A DNA stretch of 64,000 nucleotides from Pseudomonas sp. RIT623 (GCF_004519305.1 NZ_SOZA01000011.1:83260-147259); one strand, 5' to 3'. Shown: positions 28,135 through 40,828, numbered from the stretch's first letter. The notes: generated by a model not told the origin, from the letters alone. A program made the numbers and translations.

Positions 28135-29589
28135 ATGAAACTTATCGTCAAAGTCTTCCCAGAAATCACCATCAAGAGCCGGCCGGTGCGCAAACGCTTC
28201 ATCCGCCAGCTCGCCAAGAACATCCGCAACGTGCTCAAGGACCTTGATCCCGAGCTCGCGGTTGATGGTGTCTGGGATAATCTCGAGGTGGTCACCCGCG
28301 TCGAGGACGAAAAGATCCAGCGCGAAATGATCGAGCGCCTCACCTGCACGCCGGGTATCACCCACTTCCTGCAGGTCGAGGAGTATGCACTGGGCGACTT
28401 CGACGACATCGTCGCCAAGTGCAAGCACCACTTCGGCCACCTGCTGGCCGGCAAGCGCTTCTCGGTACGCTGCAAGCGCGGCGGTCACCACGACTTCACC
28501 TCGATGGACGTCGACCGCTACGTCGGCAGCCAACTGCGCCAGCAGTGCGGCGCCGCCGGCATCGACCTGAAGACGCCAGAAGTCGTGGTACGCATGGAGA
28601 TCCGTGACCAGCGCCTGTACGTGATCCACAGCCAGCACAACGGCATCGGCGGCTACCCGTTGGGCGCCCTGGAGCAGACCCTGGTACTGATGTCCGGTGG
28701 CTTCGACTCCACCGTGGCGGCGTACCAGATGATGCGTCGCGGCCTGATGACCCATTTCTGCTTCTTCAACCTCGGTGGCCGTGCCCACGAGCTGGGCGTG
28801 ATGGAAGTGGCCCACTACCTGTGGAAGAAGTACGGCAGCAGCCAGCGCGTGCTGTTCATCAGCGTGCCGTTCGAGGAAGTGGTCGGCGAGATCCTCAACA
28901 AGGTCGACAACAGCTACATGGGCGTCACCCTCAAGCGCATGATGCTGCGCGGCGCCGCCCACATGGCCGACCGTCTGCAGATCGACGCGCTGGTCACCGG
29001 CGAGGCGATCTCCCAGGTGTCGAGCCAGACCTTGCCGAACCTGTCGATCATCGACTCGGCCACCGACAAGTTGGTGCTGCGCCCGCTGCTGGCTAGCCAC
29101 AAGCAGGACATTATCGACCAGGCCAGCGAAATCGGTACCGCCGACTTCGCCAAGCACATGCCCGAATATTGCGGCGTGATCTCGGTGAACCCGACTACCC
29201 ATGCCAAGCGTCACCGCATGGAGCACGAAGAAAAGCAGTTCGACATGGCCGTGCTGGAGCGCGCCCTGGAGCGTGCCAAGTTCATCTCCATCGACCATGT
29301 GATCGACGAGCTGGGCAAGGACATCGAAATCGAGGAAGTGGCCGAGGCGCTGCCAGGCCAGATCGTCATCGACATTCGTCACCCCGACGCCCAGGAAGAC
29401 GAACCTCTGGTGCTGGAAGGCATCGAAGTCCAGGCCATGCCGTTCTACGCCATCAACAGCAAGTTCAAGCACCTGGACCCCACGCGCCAGTACTTGCTGT
29501 ATTGCGACAAGGGTGTGATGAGCCGTCTGCACGCACACCACCTGCTCAGTGAGGGACATGCCAATGTGCGTGTTTATCGTCCGACATAA
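28135..29589 (+). CDS. thiI: tRNA 4-thiouridine synthetase / thiamine biosynthesis protein ThiI
   Basis: 484 residues. It makes 4-thiouridine at tRNA position 8 and feeds sulfur to the thiamine thiazole. Domains: N-terminal ferredoxin-like/THUMP (about 1-165), PP-loop ATPase (about 175-375) with [19 protein letters not shown], and C-terminal rhodanese (about 390-484) with the persulfide Cys in [17 protein letters not shown] chose ATG 28135 ([20 protein letters not shown]), which matches the family; the earlier open frame is leader. It is divergent from glnA. Confidence 0.97.
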   Translation: MKLIVKVFPEITIKSRPVRKRFIRQLAKNIRNVLKDLDPELAVDGVWDNLEVVTRVEDEKIQREMIERLTCTPGITHFLQVEEYALGDFDDIVAKCKHHFGHLLAGKRFSVRCKRGGHHDFTSMDVDRYVGSQLRQQCGAAGIDLKTPEVVVRMEIRDQRLYVIHSQHNGIGGYPLGALEQTLVLMSGGFDSTVAAYQMMRRGLMTHFCFFNLGGRAHELGVMEVAHYLWKKYGSSQRVLFISVPFEEVVGEILNKVDNSYMGVTLKRMMLRGAAHMADRLQIDALVTGEAISQVSSQTLPNLSIIDSATDKLVLRPLLASHKQDIIDQASEIGTADFAKHMPEYCGVISVNPTTHAKRHRMEHEEKQFDMAVLERALERAKFISIDHVIDELGKDIEIEEVAEALPGQIVIDIRHPDAQEDEPLVLEGIEVQAMPFYAINSKFKHLDPTRQYLLYCDKGVMSRLHAHHLLSEGHANVRVYRPT

Positions 29590-29716
29590 GACGCCAGGGC
29601 TGTATGGCGGCAGCATCCGCCATCGCCCTCCCGACCACCGGGCCCGCTGAGCCGCAAACCGTACATATTCGCCGCCTACACTGGTGGCAACCGAATCCTC
29701 TGCTCGAGATACAGTT

Positions 29717-31537
29717 GTGATCGAAAATCTGCGTAACATCGCCATCATCGCCCACGTTGACCATGGTAAAACCACCCTGGTCGACAAACTCCTGCGCCAG
29801 TCCGGCACCCTGGAGCGTAACGAGCTCAACGACGAGCGCGTCATGGACTCCAACGACCAGGAAAAAGAGCGCGGCATTACCATTCTGGCGAAGAACACCG
29901 CCATCAACTGGAACGGCTACCACATCAACATCGTCGACACCCCCGGCCACGCCGACTTCGGTGGCGAGGTCGAGCGTGTAATGTCGATGGTCGACTCCGT
30001 GCTGCTGCTGGTCGACGCCCAGGACGGCCCGATGCCGCAAACCCGCTTCGTGACCAAGAAGGCTTTCGAAGCTGGCCTCAAGCCGATCGTCGTGATCAAC
30101 AAGGTCGACCGTCCGGGCGCACGTCCTGACTGGGTTCTGGACCAGATCTTCGACCTGTTCGACAACCTCGGCGCCACCGACGAACAGCTGGACTTCAAAG
30201 TCGTCTACGCCTCGGCCCTGAACGGCATCGCCGGTCTGGACCACACCGAAATGGGTGAGGACATGACCGCGCTGTACCAGTCGATCATCGACAACGTGCC
30301 AGCACCGTCTGTTGACCGTGACGGCCCGTTCCAGATGCAGATCTCGGCCCTGGACTACAACAGCTTCCTCGGCGTTATCGGCGTTGGCCGTATTGCCCGT
30401 GGCCGCGTCAAGCCGAACACCCCGGTTGTCGCCATCGACACCGAAGGCAAGAAGCGCAACGGTCGTATCCTCAAGCTGATGGGCCACCACGGTCTGCACC
30501 GTGTCGACGTCGAAGAAGCCCAGGCTGGCGACATCGTCTGCATCAGCGGTTTCGACGAGCTGTTCATCTCCGACACCCTGTGCGCTCCGGATACCGTCGA
30601 GGCGATGAAGCCGCTGACCGTTGACGAGCCAACCGTTTCGATGACCTTCCAGGTCAACGACTCGCCGTTCTGCGGCAAGGAAGGCAAGTTCGTCACCAGC
30701 CGTAACATCAAGGACCGCCTGGACAAGGAGCTGCTGTACAACGTTGCCCTGCGCGTCCAGGAAACCGACTCCCCAGACAAGTTCAAGGTCTCGGGCCGTG
30801 GTGAGCTGCACCTGTCCGTTCTGATCGAAACCATGCGCCGTGAAGGCTTCGAGATGGCCGTGGGCCGTCCTGAAGTGATCATCCGCGAAGTAGACGGCGT
30901 CAAGCAGGAGCCGTTCGAGAACGTCACCATCGATATCCCTGAAGAATCCCAGGGCAAGGTCATGGAAGAGATGGGTCTGCGTAAGGGCGACCTGACCAAC
31001 ATGGTTCCGGATGGCAAGGGCCGTGTGCGCCTGGAGTACAACATTCCAGCCCGTGGTCTGATCGGCTTCCGTAACCAGTTCCTGACCCTGACCAACGGTG
31101 CAGGCATCCTGACCTCGATCTTCGATCGCTACGACACCATGAAGTCGGGCCAGATGTCTGGCCGTCTGAACGGTGTTCTGGTTTCGGTCGAGACCGGCAA
31201 GGCGCTGACCTACTCGCTGGAAACCCTGCAGGCTCGTGGCAAGCTGTTCGTCGAGCACGGCCAGGAGATCTACAACGGTCAGATCATCGGCCTGAACAGC
31301 CGTGACAACGACCTGGGCGTGAACCCGACCAAAGGCAAGAAGCTCGACAACATGCGTGCTTCGGGCAAGGACGAAGTCATCGCCCTGGTACCGCCAGTTC
31401 GCCACACCCTCGAGCAGGCCCTGGAATTCATCCAGGACGACGAGCTGTGCGAAGTGACGCCGAAGTCGATCCGTCTGCGCAAGAAGATCCTCGACGAAGG
31501 CGAGCGTACCCGCGCTGCCAAGAAAGCCAAGAACTGA
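29717..31537 (+). CDS. typA: Translational GTPase TypA/BipA
   Basis: 606-residue ribosome-associated GTPase needed for growth in cold and stress. G motifs: [25 protein letters not shown] and NKVDRPGA, followed by EF-G-like domains II, III and V and the BipA C-terminal domain. I place the start at GTG 29717 (then [20 protein letters not shown]), which gives the usual family length; an upstream GTG at 29684 would add 11 unconserved residues. A strong terminator follows. Confidence 0.95.
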   Translation: MIENLRNIAIIAHVDHGKTTLVDKLLRQSGTLERNELNDERVMDSNDQEKERGITILAKNTAINWNGYHINIVDTPGHADFGGEVERVMSMVDSVLLLVDAQDGPMPQTRFVTKKAFEAGLKPIVVINKVDRPGARPDWVLDQIFDLFDNLGATDEQLDFKVVYASALNGIAGLDHTEMGEDMTALYQSIIDNVPAPSVDRDGPFQMQISALDYNSFLGVIGVGRIARGRVKPNTPVVAIDTEGKKRNGRILKLMGHHGLHRVDVEEAQAGDIVCISGFDELFISDTLCAPDTVEAMKPLTVDEPTVSMTFQVNDSPFCGKEGKFVTSRNIKDRLDKELLYNVALRVQETDSPDKFKVSGRGELHLSVLIETMRREGFEMAVGRPEVIIREVDGVKQEPFENVTIDIPEESQGKVMEEMGLRKGDLTNMVPDGKGRVRLEYNIPARGLIGFRNQFLTLTNGAGILTSIFDRYDTMKSGQMSGRLNGVLVSVETGKALTYSLETLQARGKLFVEHGQEIYNGQIIGLNSRDNDLGVNPTKGKKLDNMRASGKDEVIALVPPVRHTLEQALEFIQDDELCEVTPKSIRLRKKILDEGERTRAAKKAKN

Positions 31538-31556
31538 TTGAGTTCAGGCTGAAATG

Positions 31557-31596
31557 AAAACGCCCCCGGTCGCAAGGCCGGGGGCGTTTTTGTTTG
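31557..31596 (+). terminator. typA terminator
   Basis: AAAACGCCCCCGG-TCGCAAGG-CCGGGGGCGTTTTT followed by GTTT, a long GC-rich stem 20 bases after the stop. Confidence 0.92.
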
Positions 31597-31634
31597 GGCT
31601 GCCCCAGGCTTCGTGGGGCGTGGTTGCGCAAACC

Positions 31635-31781
31635 GTAGGAGCCAGCATTGCTGGCGAACCCAGCGCTACGGTGCAGGGCACTGCAAAAAACTGGGGCCGC
31701 TTTGCGGCCCTTTCGCGGCACAAGGCCGCTCCTACAGGAGATCGCGTTCCCTTGTAGGAGCGGCCTTGTGCCGCGAAAGGG
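31635..31781. repeat. REP cluster between typA and ykgJ
   Basis: A single GTAGGAGCCAGCATTGCTGGCGAA-type REP (31635-31658) is followed by an inverted pair of the second family. Its 29-base arms at 31708-31736 and 31753-31781 are exact inverses (core GCGGCACAAGGCCGCTCCTA), flanked by extra GGGGCCGC / GCAGCCCC palindromes. Confidence 0.85.
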
Positions 31782-31819
31782 CTGCAAGGCAGCCCCGGGA
31801 TTTCAACAGCAAAGCAGGA

Positions 31820-32224
31820 TCAGCGGGTAGCCACCTTGGGCTTGTACGCGCAATACCCCGGCCGCGGCCCGACCTTGGGGTGGTTGCGGCAGGTATCCGG
31901 ACGCTTGTCGTAAATGGTGCACAGCCGGCTCTTGCGATCCAGGTACATGCAGTCGTCGTTGCTCATCCGGGTCAGGGTGAAGATCCCTGACTTCTGGTTG
32001 AAGCGCTCGATGATGCCTTCCTTCTGCAGGCGCTTGGCCACGTTCTTCGGCGGTTCGTCTTTCTCGAACTCGTCCACCACGCCAATGCGGATCAGATCCT
32101 TGATCTTCACCTCCACCGGCAGGGTGCAGCAGGTCGAGTGGCAGCCACCGCACATATGGCTGGCATAGCGCTGCCAGGTCTCCAGGCGGTCGACTTCGGC
32201 GGCGGCGATCAGGGTCGTTTTCAT
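31820..32224 (-). CDS. YkgJ-family cysteine-cluster protein
   Basis: 134 residues with a Cys-rich pattern typical of the zinc/iron-chelating YkgJ family: HMCGGCHSTCC (about 25-35), DDCMYLDRKSRLC, and RPDTCRNHPKVGPRPGYCAY near the end. The cluster probably binds a metal or Fe-S centre. Substrate and role are unknown. The start MKTTLIAAAEVDRLETWQRY (32224) is chosen from similarity; it lacks a good ribosome-binding site, and ATG 32278 (MNNSGMIARPK) would add 18 residues. It is divergent from glgP. Confidence 0.8.
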   Translation of the reverse strand: MKTTLIAAAEVDRLETWQRYASHMCGGCHSTCCTLPVEVKIKDLIRIGVVDEFEKDEPPKNVAKRLQKEGIIERFNQKSGIFTLTRMSNDDCMYLDRKSRLCTIYDKRPDTCRNHPKVGPRPGYCAYKPKVATR

Positions 32225-32409
32225 GGTTATGGGGTGAATCACGGTCTTGGGGCGCGCGATCATACCGGAGTTGTTCATTTTGTGAACAACCTTTTGCCCT
32301 ATTCCCCTGGCGGTTGATGAAAAGCGCGAACGCTCGCTGTCGCTGTGTGTCAGAGCGTCTAGGCTGAACACTCTCCCTGCGCTTTCGCCTACTTGCCCGA
32401 GGATGCCGC

Positions 32410-34875
<2,466 letters not shown>

Positions 34876-34896
34876 TGTAGACGCTTGCGCAATCGT

Positions 34897-35012
34897 TGTA
34901 GGAGCGGCCTTGTGTCGCGAAAGGGCCGCAGAGCGGCCCCATCAATATGTGCTTGATGCGCAAATCATGGGGGCGCTTCGCACCCCTTTCGCGACACAAG
35001 GCCGCTCCTACA
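34897..35012. repeat. Inverted REP pair between glgP and fbp
   Basis: 29-base arms at 34897-34925 and 34984-35012 are exact inverses (core GCGGCCTTGTGTCGCGAAAG), with additional short palindromes inside the 58-base spacer. They lie between codirectional genes, downstream of glgP. Confidence 0.85.
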
Positions 35013-35155
35013 AAGTCCGCGAAGCGTATGGGAGAACCGACCATCGGCCGGGCGCTGGCTGAACTCAAGCCCGTAAGTCGAGTCTCTTTGCTCGCTAGCC
35101 CGCAACTCTCCCTGTAAACTGCGGGGGTTTTTTCCTATCCCTTTCGGAGCCACAC

Positions 35156-36166
35156 ATGTCCCGCGTTACCCTGAGTCGCTATCTGATTGAGCAGACCCGC
35201 AGCAACAATACCCCTGCCGATCTGCGCTTCCTGATCGAGGTGGTGGCGCGCGCGTGCAAGGAAATCAGCCACCACGTGTCCAAAGGCGCCCTCGGCGGCG
35301 TGCTGGGCAGCATGGGCACCGAGAACGTCCAGGGTGAAGTGCAGAAGAAGCTCGACGTGATCTCCAACGACATCCTGCTCGAGGCCAACGAGTGGGGCGG
35401 CCACCTGGCCGGCATGGCGTCCGAGGAAATGGACAACGCCTACCAGATCCCGGGCAAGTACCCCAAGGGTGCCTACCTGCTGGTCTTCGACCCGCTGGAT
35501 GGTTCGTCGAACATCGACGTGAACGTCTCGGTCGGCACCATCTTCTCGGTTCTGCGTTGCCCTAACGAGTACCTGAGCCAGAACGAAACCCTGAACGAAA
35601 AAGCCTTCCTGCAGCCCGGCACCGAGCAGGTCGCCGCCGGCTATGCCATCTACGGCCCGCAAACCATGCTGATCCTGACCCTGGGCAACGGCGTCAAGGG
35701 CTTCACCCTGGACCGCGAGCTGGGCAGCTTCGTCCTGACCCATGAAAACATCCAGGTACCGGCCACCACCGCCGAGTTCGCCATCAACATGTCCAACCAG
35801 CGCCACTGGGAAGCTCCGGTACAGCGCTACGTGGGCGAACTGCTGGCCGGTGAGACCGGGCCGCTGAAGAAGAACTACAACATGCGCTGGATCGCCTCGA
35901 TGGTGGCCGACGTGCACCGCATCCTGACCCGTGGCGGCCTGTTCATGTACCCACGCGATGCTCGCGAGCCGAGCAAACCGGGCAAGCTGCGCCTGATGTA
36001 CGAGGCCAACCCGATGTCGTTCATCATCGAGCAGGCCGGCGGCGCTTCCACCAACGGTTACGAGCGGATCCTCGACATCAAGCCGGAGAGCCTGCACCAG
36101 CGCGTGTCGGTGATCCTCGGCTCGAAGGAAGAGGTCGAGCGCGTCACCGCCTACCACAAGGAGTAA
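35156..36166 (+). CDS. fbp: Fructose-1,6-bisphosphatase class I
   Basis: 336-residue gluconeogenic enzyme removing the 1-phosphate from fructose-1,6-bisphosphate. The metal site [14 protein letters not shown] (about 115-128) and the substrate segment [13 protein letters not shown] are clear. CGGAG precedes ATG 35156. The downstream DUF924 gene starts 3 bases after the stop, so the two form an operon. Gluconeogenic flux through Fbp matters in pseudomonads, which lack a complete Embden-Meyerhof route. Confidence 0.97.
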   Translation: MSRVTLSRYLIEQTRSNNTPADLRFLIEVVARACKEISHHVSKGALGGVLGSMGTENVQGEVQKKLDVISNDILLEANEWGGHLAGMASEEMDNAYQIPGKYPKGAYLLVFDPLDGSSNIDVNVSVGTIFSVLRCPNEYLSQNETLNEKAFLQPGTEQVAAGYAIYGPQTMLILTLGNGVKGFTLDRELGSFVLTHENIQVPATTAEFAINMSNQRHWEAPVQRYVGELLAGETGPLKKNYNMRWIASMVADVHRILTRGGLFMYPRDAREPSKPGKLRLMYEANPMSFIIEQAGGASTNGYERILDIKPESLHQRVSVILGSKEEVERVTAYHKE

Positions 36167-36169
36167 GTC

Positions 36170-36766
36170 ATGCTCGCACCTTGGCAGCCGTTGCTGGAGT
36201 GGTGGTTCGGTTGGGGCAAAAGTGCCCAGGCCGTGGCTGACGAGAAGAACACGCTGTGGTTCGGCAAGCATCACGACGCCGATGCCCAGGCGCTGTTCGG
36301 CGACCTGGTCGAGCAAGCCCTGGCGGGTGGGCTCGACGAGTGGCAGCAGAGCCCGCAGGGCTGGCTTGGCCTGCTGATCCTGCTCGACCAGCTGCCGCGC
36401 ATGATCCACCGCGACACGCCGCGCGCCTTCGAGGGCGATCGGCGGGCGCAGGTGGTGGCCATGCAGGGCCTGCAGAAGGGCTGGGATTACCAGCTGCTGC
36501 CGATCCAGCGGGTGTTCGTGCTGCTGGTGCTGGAGCACGCCGAGGTGCTGGACTGGCAAAACCTGTGCGTCGAGCGTTACCAGACCTTGCTGGACGAGCA
36601 GCCCGAGGCCAACCGTCGGTTGTTCGAAGGCTTCCTCGACTATGCCGAGCAGCACCAGCGGGTGATCGCCCGCTTCGGGCGCTTCCCGCACCGCAACCTG
36701 GTGCTGAATCGCCCGAGCACCAGTGAAGAGATGGACTTCCTGCTGGAACCCGGTTCGCGGTTCTGA
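36170..36766 (+). CDS. DUF924 family protein
   Basis: 198 residues, helical, soluble. The family pattern is recognisable: LEWWFG near the start, LLILLDQLPRMIHRDTPRAF, IQRVFVLLVLEHAE and FGRFPHRNLVLNRPSTSEEM. DUF924 has a TPR-like fold and no established activity. It is tightly coupled to fbp, which suggests co-expression with gluconeogenesis, but no function follows from that. Confidence 0.88.
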   Translation: MLAPWQPLLEWWFGWGKSAQAVADEKNTLWFGKHHDADAQALFGDLVEQALAGGLDEWQQSPQGWLGLLILLDQLPRMIHRDTPRAFEGDRRAQVVAMQGLQKGWDYQLLPIQRVFVLLVLEHAEVLDWQNLCVERYQTLLDEQPEANRRLFEGFLDYAEQHQRVIARFGRFPHRNLVLNRPSTSEEMDFLLEPGSRF

Positions 36767-36779
36767 TGCCCGATCCGCC

Positions 36780-36803
36780 GTGCAGGAGCATGCGCTCCTG
36801 CAC
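36780..36803. repeat. Short perfect hairpin after the DUF924 gene
   Basis: GTGCAGGAGC-ATGC-GCTCCTGCAC, a 10-bp stem with a four-base loop, 13 bases past the stop and without a T-run. It may be a weak terminator or a processing site. The rest of the 200-base gap shows nothing further. Confidence 0.5.
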
Positions 36804-36965
36804 GGCCTGCCTGGCGCGCCAGCGCCGCACGTTCCTGGCTGGCGGGCCACCCGACCAATGGCGTACAGGGAAAGCACCTGCGCCAGGGAACCGAAACGGC
36901 TTTTTTCCTTCTAAGCTCCTGGCAGGTCCTCGCGCCTGTGTATCCCTCTCCAGGAGTGTCCCTTC

Positions 36966-37220
36966 ATGTCGTTGCGTTCTCTCGCCCTGTTGTCCTTGTG
37001 CGTCGTCCTGACCGCTTGCAGCAAGATCAACCAGGAAAACTATTCCAAGCTCAAGGCCGGCATGAACAAGGCCGAAGTCGAGCAACTGCTCGGCACGCCG
37101 AAGGAGTGCTCCGGCGCCCTGGGCATGAGCAGTTGCACCTGGGGTGACGAGAAGAGCTTCATCAGCGTGCAATATGCCGCGGACAAGGTGCTGATGTATT
37201 CCGGGCAGGGTCTCAAATGA
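36966..37220 (+). CDS. Small lipoprotein, SmpA/BamE-like (DUF3862-type)
   Basis: 84 residues with a lipoprotein signal (MSLRSLALLSLCVVLTACSK, lipobox LTAC) and a small domain containing NYSKLKAGMNKAEVEQLLGT, the repeat-like helix pattern of the SmpA/OmlA fold, plus a Cys pair (ECSGALGMSSCTWG). The exact function is unknown. Its stop overlaps the lipocalin start by 4 bases (ATGA), so the two are co-translated, and CAGGAG precedes the ATG. Confidence 0.8.
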   Translation: MSLRSLALLSLCVVLTACSKINQENYSKLKAGMNKAEVEQLLGTPKECSGALGMSSCTWGDEKSFISVQYAADKVLMYSGQGLK

Positions 37221-37789
37221 GGCGTCTGCACCTGCTGCTGGGCGTGTGCCTGGTGATGCTGCTCGGTGGCTGCGCCACTTCGGCCACCGACCCGCTGGCG
37301 CCGAAGACCGCAGGTGCGGTCGACCTCAAGCGTTACCAAGGCAAGTGGTTCGAGCTGGCGCGCCTGCCGATGAAGTACCAGGACGGCTGCGCCCAGTCCG
37401 AGGCCCACTACAACCTCAAGCCCGACGGCACGGTCGGTGTGCTCAATCGCTGCCGCACCCTGGGTGACGAGTGGTTGCGCGCCGAAGGGCACGCGTCGGT
37501 GCAGGAACCTGGGCATACCGACAAGCTGTGGGTGGAGTTCGACAATTGGTTCACCCGCCTGGTGCCGGGAGTGGCCAAGGGCGACTACTGGATCCTGTTC
37601 GTCGACGAACGCTATCGCACGGCCATCGTCGGCAGCCCGGACCGCAAGTACCTGTGGATTCTTTCGCGCACGCCGTCGTTGCCGGCGTGGGAGCGCGAGA
37701 ACCTGCTGGCCAAGGCGCGGCAGCAGGGCTATGACACCAATCGACTGATCTGGCGCGCGCCCGACAAGCAGATCGTGGTTCGGCATTGA
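37217..37789 (+). CDS. blc: Bacterial lipocalin (Blc-like lipoprotein)
   Basis: 190-residue outer-membrane lipoprotein binding small hydrophobic ligands such as lysophospholipids. Lipobox LGGC at about 16-19. The lipocalin signature YQGKWFELARLPMKYQDGC (about 40-58) and the later segments DYWILFVDERYRTAIVGSPD and YLWILSRTP are typical of Blc. It is translationally coupled to the small lipoprotein upstream. A REP pair follows. Confidence 0.92.
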   Translation: MRRLHLLLGVCLVMLLGGCATSATDPLAPKTAGAVDLKRYQGKWFELARLPMKYQDGCAQSEAHYNLKPDGTVGVLNRCRTLGDEWLRAEGHASVQEPGHTDKLWVEFDNWFTRLVPGVAKGDYWILFVDERYRTAIVGSPDRKYLWILSRTPSLPAWERENLLAKARQQGYDTNRLIWRAPDKQIVVRH

Positions 37790-37810
37790 GCTTCAGGCCG
37801 GCGCGATACC

Positions 37811-37925
37811 TGTAGGAGCGGCCTTGCGCCGCGAAAGGGGTGCGAAGCGCCCCCCGGATTTCAGCATTTGCACATATCGCCGGGGCCGCTATGCGGCCCT
37901 TTCGCGGCGCAAGGCCGCTCCTGCA
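37811..37925. repeat. Inverted REP pair between blc and hutF
   Basis: 29-base arms at 37811-37839 and 37897-37925 (core GCGGCCTTGCGCCGCGAAAG and its inverse, one mismatch at the CCTGCA end) flank a 57-base spacer. They lie between two convergent genes. Confidence 0.85.
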
Positions 37926-37935
37926 GGGGCCGCGT

Positions 37936-39300
37936 TCAGGCTAGGAGCTGGCGCAATACCTCGACAAACGCCACCGCGCTTTCCTCTTCCTGCCCATGCC
38001 GCCCCTGGCGCACCACCCACTGTCCATTGACCATCACATCGCGCACCTGGCGATCGCTACCGGCGAACAGCCAACGGTTCAGGATCGCATCGCCGTCGGC
38101 CACGGCCAGGTAGGGATCCTGCCCGTCCAGCACCAGCCAGTCCGCGCGCTGGCCGACCGCCAGTTCACCGATCGGCTGGCCCAGGGCCTGGGCGCCGCCG
38201 CGCAGGGCCGCGTCATACAAGGTTCGTCCGACCATCGGCTGATCGATCCGATATAGCCGGTTACGTCGTTGGTCGCGCAGGCGCTGACCGTATTCCAGCC
38301 AGCGCAGTTCCTCGACCACGCTCAATGACACATGGCTGTCCGAGCCAATCCCCATGCGCCCGCCCTGAGCCAGGTAATCCACCGCCGGGAAGATACCGTC
38401 GCCAAGGTTGGCTTCGGTGGTCAGGCATAGCCCGGCCACGGCGCCACTGCGGGCCATGGCGCTGACCTCATCGGCTTCGGCGTGGGTGGCATGGACCAGG
38501 CACCAGCGCTGATCTACATCGACATGCTCGTACAGCCATTGCAGCGGACGGCGGCCACTCCAGGCCAGGCAATCGTCGACTTCCTTCTGCTGTTCGGCGA
38601 TATGGATATGGATCGGGCAGGCCTTGTCGCTGGCGCCCAGCACGTCGGCGATCTGTCCGGGGGTGACCGCGCGCAGGGAGTGGAAGCACAAGCCCAGCCG
38701 TTGCGCCGGCTGGTGTGCCAGCAGCGGTTGCAACTGCTGCTGTAGGCGCAGGTACTGCTCGGTGCTGTTGATGAAGCGGCGTTGCCCGTCGTTGGGCGCC
38801 TGGCCGCCAAAGCCCGAATGGCTGTAGAGCACCGGCAGCAGGGTCAGGCCGATGCCGCTGGCGGCGGCGGCGGCGCTGATGCGCCGTGACAGCTCGGCGG
38901 GGTCGGCGTAGGCCTGGCCGCCCTGATCGTGGTGCACATAGTGGAACTCGGCCACCGAGGTGTAGCCGGCCTTGAGCATCTCGATGTACAGCTGGCGGGC
39001 GATCACCTGCAACTGCTCGGGGGTGATCCGGCCGACCAGGCGGTACATCAGGTCGCGCCAGGTCCAGAAGCTGTCGTTGGGGTTGCCGGCCACTTCCGCC
39101 AATCCCGCCATGGCCCGCTGGAACGCATGCGAGTGCAGGTTGGGCATGCCTGGCAGCAGCGGGCCGGCCAGGCGCTCGGCGCCAGCGGCATCGGCATCGG
39201 CCATGACTGCGGCCAGTCGGCCATTGGCGCTGACCTCCAGGCGGACATTGCGGGCCCAGCCCGAAGGGAGCAGGGCGCGTTCGGCGAAGTAGGCGGGCAT
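37936..39300 (-). CDS. hutF: Formimidoylglutamate deiminase
   Basis: 454-residue metal-dependent amidohydrolase converting N-formimidoylglutamate to N-formylglutamate in the five-step histidine pathway; HutG then finishes it. Start MPAYFAERALLPSGWARNVR at ATG 39300 with AGGA at 9 bases. The metal-binding HxH occurs in GMPNLHSHAFQRAMAGL, with further ligands in IHIHIAEQ, LVHATHA and GIGSDSHVS. It is divergent from hutC; the intervening 108 bases hold a HutC operator. Confidence 0.95.
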   Translation of the reverse strand: MPAYFAERALLPSGWARNVRLEVSANGRLAAVMADADAAGAERLAGPLLPGMPNLHSHAFQRAMAGLAEVAGNPNDSFWTWRDLMYRLVGRITPEQLQVIARQLYIEMLKAGYTSVAEFHYVHHDQGGQAYADPAELSRRISAAAAASGIGLTLLPVLYSHSGFGGQAPNDGQRRFINSTEQYLRLQQQLQPLLAHQPAQRLGLCFHSLRAVTPGQIADVLGASDKACPIHIHIAEQQKEVDDCLAWSGRRPLQWLYEHVDVDQRWCLVHATHAEADEVSAMARSGAVAGLCLTTEANLGDGIFPAVDYLAQGGRMGIGSDSHVSLSVVEELRWLEYGQRLRDQRRNRLYRIDQPMVGRTLYDAALRGGAQALGQPIGELAVGQRADWLVLDGQDPYLAVADGDAILNRWLFAGSDRQVRDVMVNGQWVVRQGRHGQEEESAVAFVEVLRQLLA

Positions 39301-39325
39301 CGGTGAAATCCTGTTATTGTTAACT

Positions 39326-39335
39326 TGTATATACA
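39326..39335. promoter_or_regulatory. HutC operator between hutF and hutC
   Basis: TGTATATACA, a perfect palindrome of the GntR/HutC TGTA-N2-TACA type, followed by a second TATACA. It is 26 bases from the hutF start and about 75 from hutC, so it can repress hutF and autoregulate hutC. Confidence 0.75.
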
Positions 39336-39408
39336 TATACAGCCGTTTGCCTGCCGGGTAAACTCCGGCAAGCTACCGTTCACTCCAACCGCACAAGGAT
39401 TAAACGCC

Positions 39409-40155
39409 GTGCCGACACTTCCTGTCTCCGCGCTGGTTGCCCAGATGGGCGAAGGGCCGGCGCCGCTCTACGCCCGGGTGAAACAGATGATCATCCAGCA
39501 GATCGAGAGCGGCAGCTGGCCGCCCCATCACCGGGTGCCATCGGAAAGCGAGCTGGTCAGCGAGCTTGGCTTCAGCCGCATGACCATCAACCGCGCCCTG
39601 CGCGAACTCACCGCCGAAGGCTTGCTGGTGCGCATGCAGGGCGTCGGCACCTTCGTCGCCGAACCCAAGAGCCGCTCGGCGCTGTTCGAGGTCAACAACA
39701 TCGCCGACGAGATCGCCGGACGTGGCCACCAGCATAGCTGCCAGGTGATCAAACTCGCCGAGGAAGCCGCCGGCTCCGAGCGCGCCCTGGCCCTGGACAT
39801 GCGCGAAGGCCAGCGGGTTTTCCACTCGCTGATCGTGCATTACGAAAATGGCGTGCCGGTACAGATCGAGGACCGCTACGTCAACGCTGCCATCGCTCCG
39901 GATTACCTCAAGCAGGATTTCACCCGGCAGACGCCCTACGCCTACCTGTCGCAGGTGGCGCCACTCACTGAAGGCGAGCACGTGGTCGAGGCGATCCTTG
40001 CCGAACCTGAGGAATGCAAGCTGCTGCAGATCGAGCGAGGCGAGCCGTGTCTGTTGATCCGCCGTCGTACCTGGTCGGGGCGCCAGCCGGTCACCGCTGC
40101 GCGCCTGATCCACCCCGGTTCCCGTCACCGTCTGGAAGGACGATTCAGCAAATGA
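39409..40155 (+). CDS. hutC: Histidine utilisation repressor HutC (GntR family)
   Basis: 248-residue GntR/HutC repressor released by urocanate. The winged-helix domain is at about 15-80 (LYARVKQMIIQQIESGSW; PSESELVSELGFSRMTINRA), the UTRA effector domain at about 95-240. Start GTG 39409 (then PTLPVSALVAQMGEG) is preceded by AAGGA at 9 bases and gives the known family length; the open frame extends further upstream through the operator. Its stop overlaps the hutD start (ATGA). Confidence 0.96.
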   Translation: MPTLPVSALVAQMGEGPAPLYARVKQMIIQQIESGSWPPHHRVPSESELVSELGFSRMTINRALRELTAEGLLVRMQGVGTFVAEPKSRSALFEVNNIADEIAGRGHQHSCQVIKLAEEAAGSERALALDMREGQRVFHSLIVHYENGVPVQIEDRYVNAAIAPDYLKQDFTRQTPYAYLSQVAPLTEGEHVVEAILAEPEECKLLQIERGEPCLLIRRRTWSGRQPVTAARLIHPGSRHRLEGRFSK

Positions 40156-40724
40156 CCCAGTTGCAGCTGTTGCGTGCCCAGGATTATCCGCGCATGCCCT
40201 GGAAAAACGGTGGCGGTTTCACCGAAGAGATCACCCGCGACGCAGGCGATAGCCTGGACGGTTTCGGCTGGCGCCTGTCGATCGCCGATATCGAGGAGTC
40301 CGGTGGTTTTTCCAGCTTCGCCGGGTACCAGCGGATCATCACCGTGTTGCAGGGCGATGGCATGCGCCTGCTGGTCGATGGCCAGGCCAGCCGGCCGTTG
40401 CTGCCGTTCGACGCCTTTGCCTTCAATGGCGAAAGCCAGGTGAGCTGCAAGCTGTTGGGCGGGGCGATTCGCGATTTCAACCTGATCTATGCGCCGCAGC
40501 GGTATCGGGCGCGGTTGCAGTGGTTCGATGGCACCAGCCGGCTGTTCAGCTCGGCCTCGACGGTGTTGTTGTTTGCGGCGAGCAGCCATGTAGAAGTCGG
40601 GCTGGTGGGGCGGGAGACCCAGCAGCTGGGCCGGTATGACTGCTTGCGCCTGGAAGGTAACGAAGGATTGTTGGAGCTGGATGTGCAGGGGCGGTTCTGC
40701 CTGATCGAGCTGATGCCACGCTGA
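40152..40724 (+). CDS. hutD: HutD family protein
   Basis: 190-residue cupin-like protein found with hut genes. Conserved segments: YPRMPWKNGGGFTEEITRD, WRLSIADIEESGGFSSFAGY and the GGAIRDFNLIYAP motif. In P. fluorescens HutD has been proposed to set an upper limit on hut expression; its biochemical activity is not firmly known. It overlaps hutC by 4 bases and is 171 bases ahead of hutU, which has its own operator. Confidence 0.93.
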   Translation: MTQLQLLRAQDYPRMPWKNGGGFTEEITRDAGDSLDGFGWRLSIADIEESGGFSSFAGYQRIITVLQGDGMRLLVDGQASRPLLPFDAFAFNGESQVSCKLLGGAIRDFNLIYAPQRYRARLQWFDGTSRLFSSASTVLLFAASSHVEVGLVGRETQQLGRYDCLRLEGNEGLLELDVQGRFCLIELMPR

Positions 40725-40814
40725 ATTGGAGTTCTGTGAATAGGGGTCGCGCAGCGGCCCCTTCTGCTTTCTGAAATCTTCTGAGGAACGGTCTGATTAT
40801 TTTGGTTGTCCATG

Positions 40815-40828
40815 CTTGTACATACAAG
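40815..40828. promoter_or_regulatory. HutC operator upstream of hutU
   Basis: CTTGTA-CA-TACAAG, 6-bp inverted arms with a 2-bp centre, 68 bases ahead of the hutU GTG. A plausible promoter (TTGTAC at 40816, TTGTAT near 40840) overlaps it, fitting repression by promoter occlusion. Confidence 0.75.

Noticed and set aside
28099..29907. 602-codon minus frame opposite thiI
   Set aside because: ThiI motifs on the plus strand are unambiguous; the antisense product has no domain.
29546..31405. 619-codon minus frame opposite typA
   Set aside because: TypA G motifs are unambiguous; the frame is a shadow.
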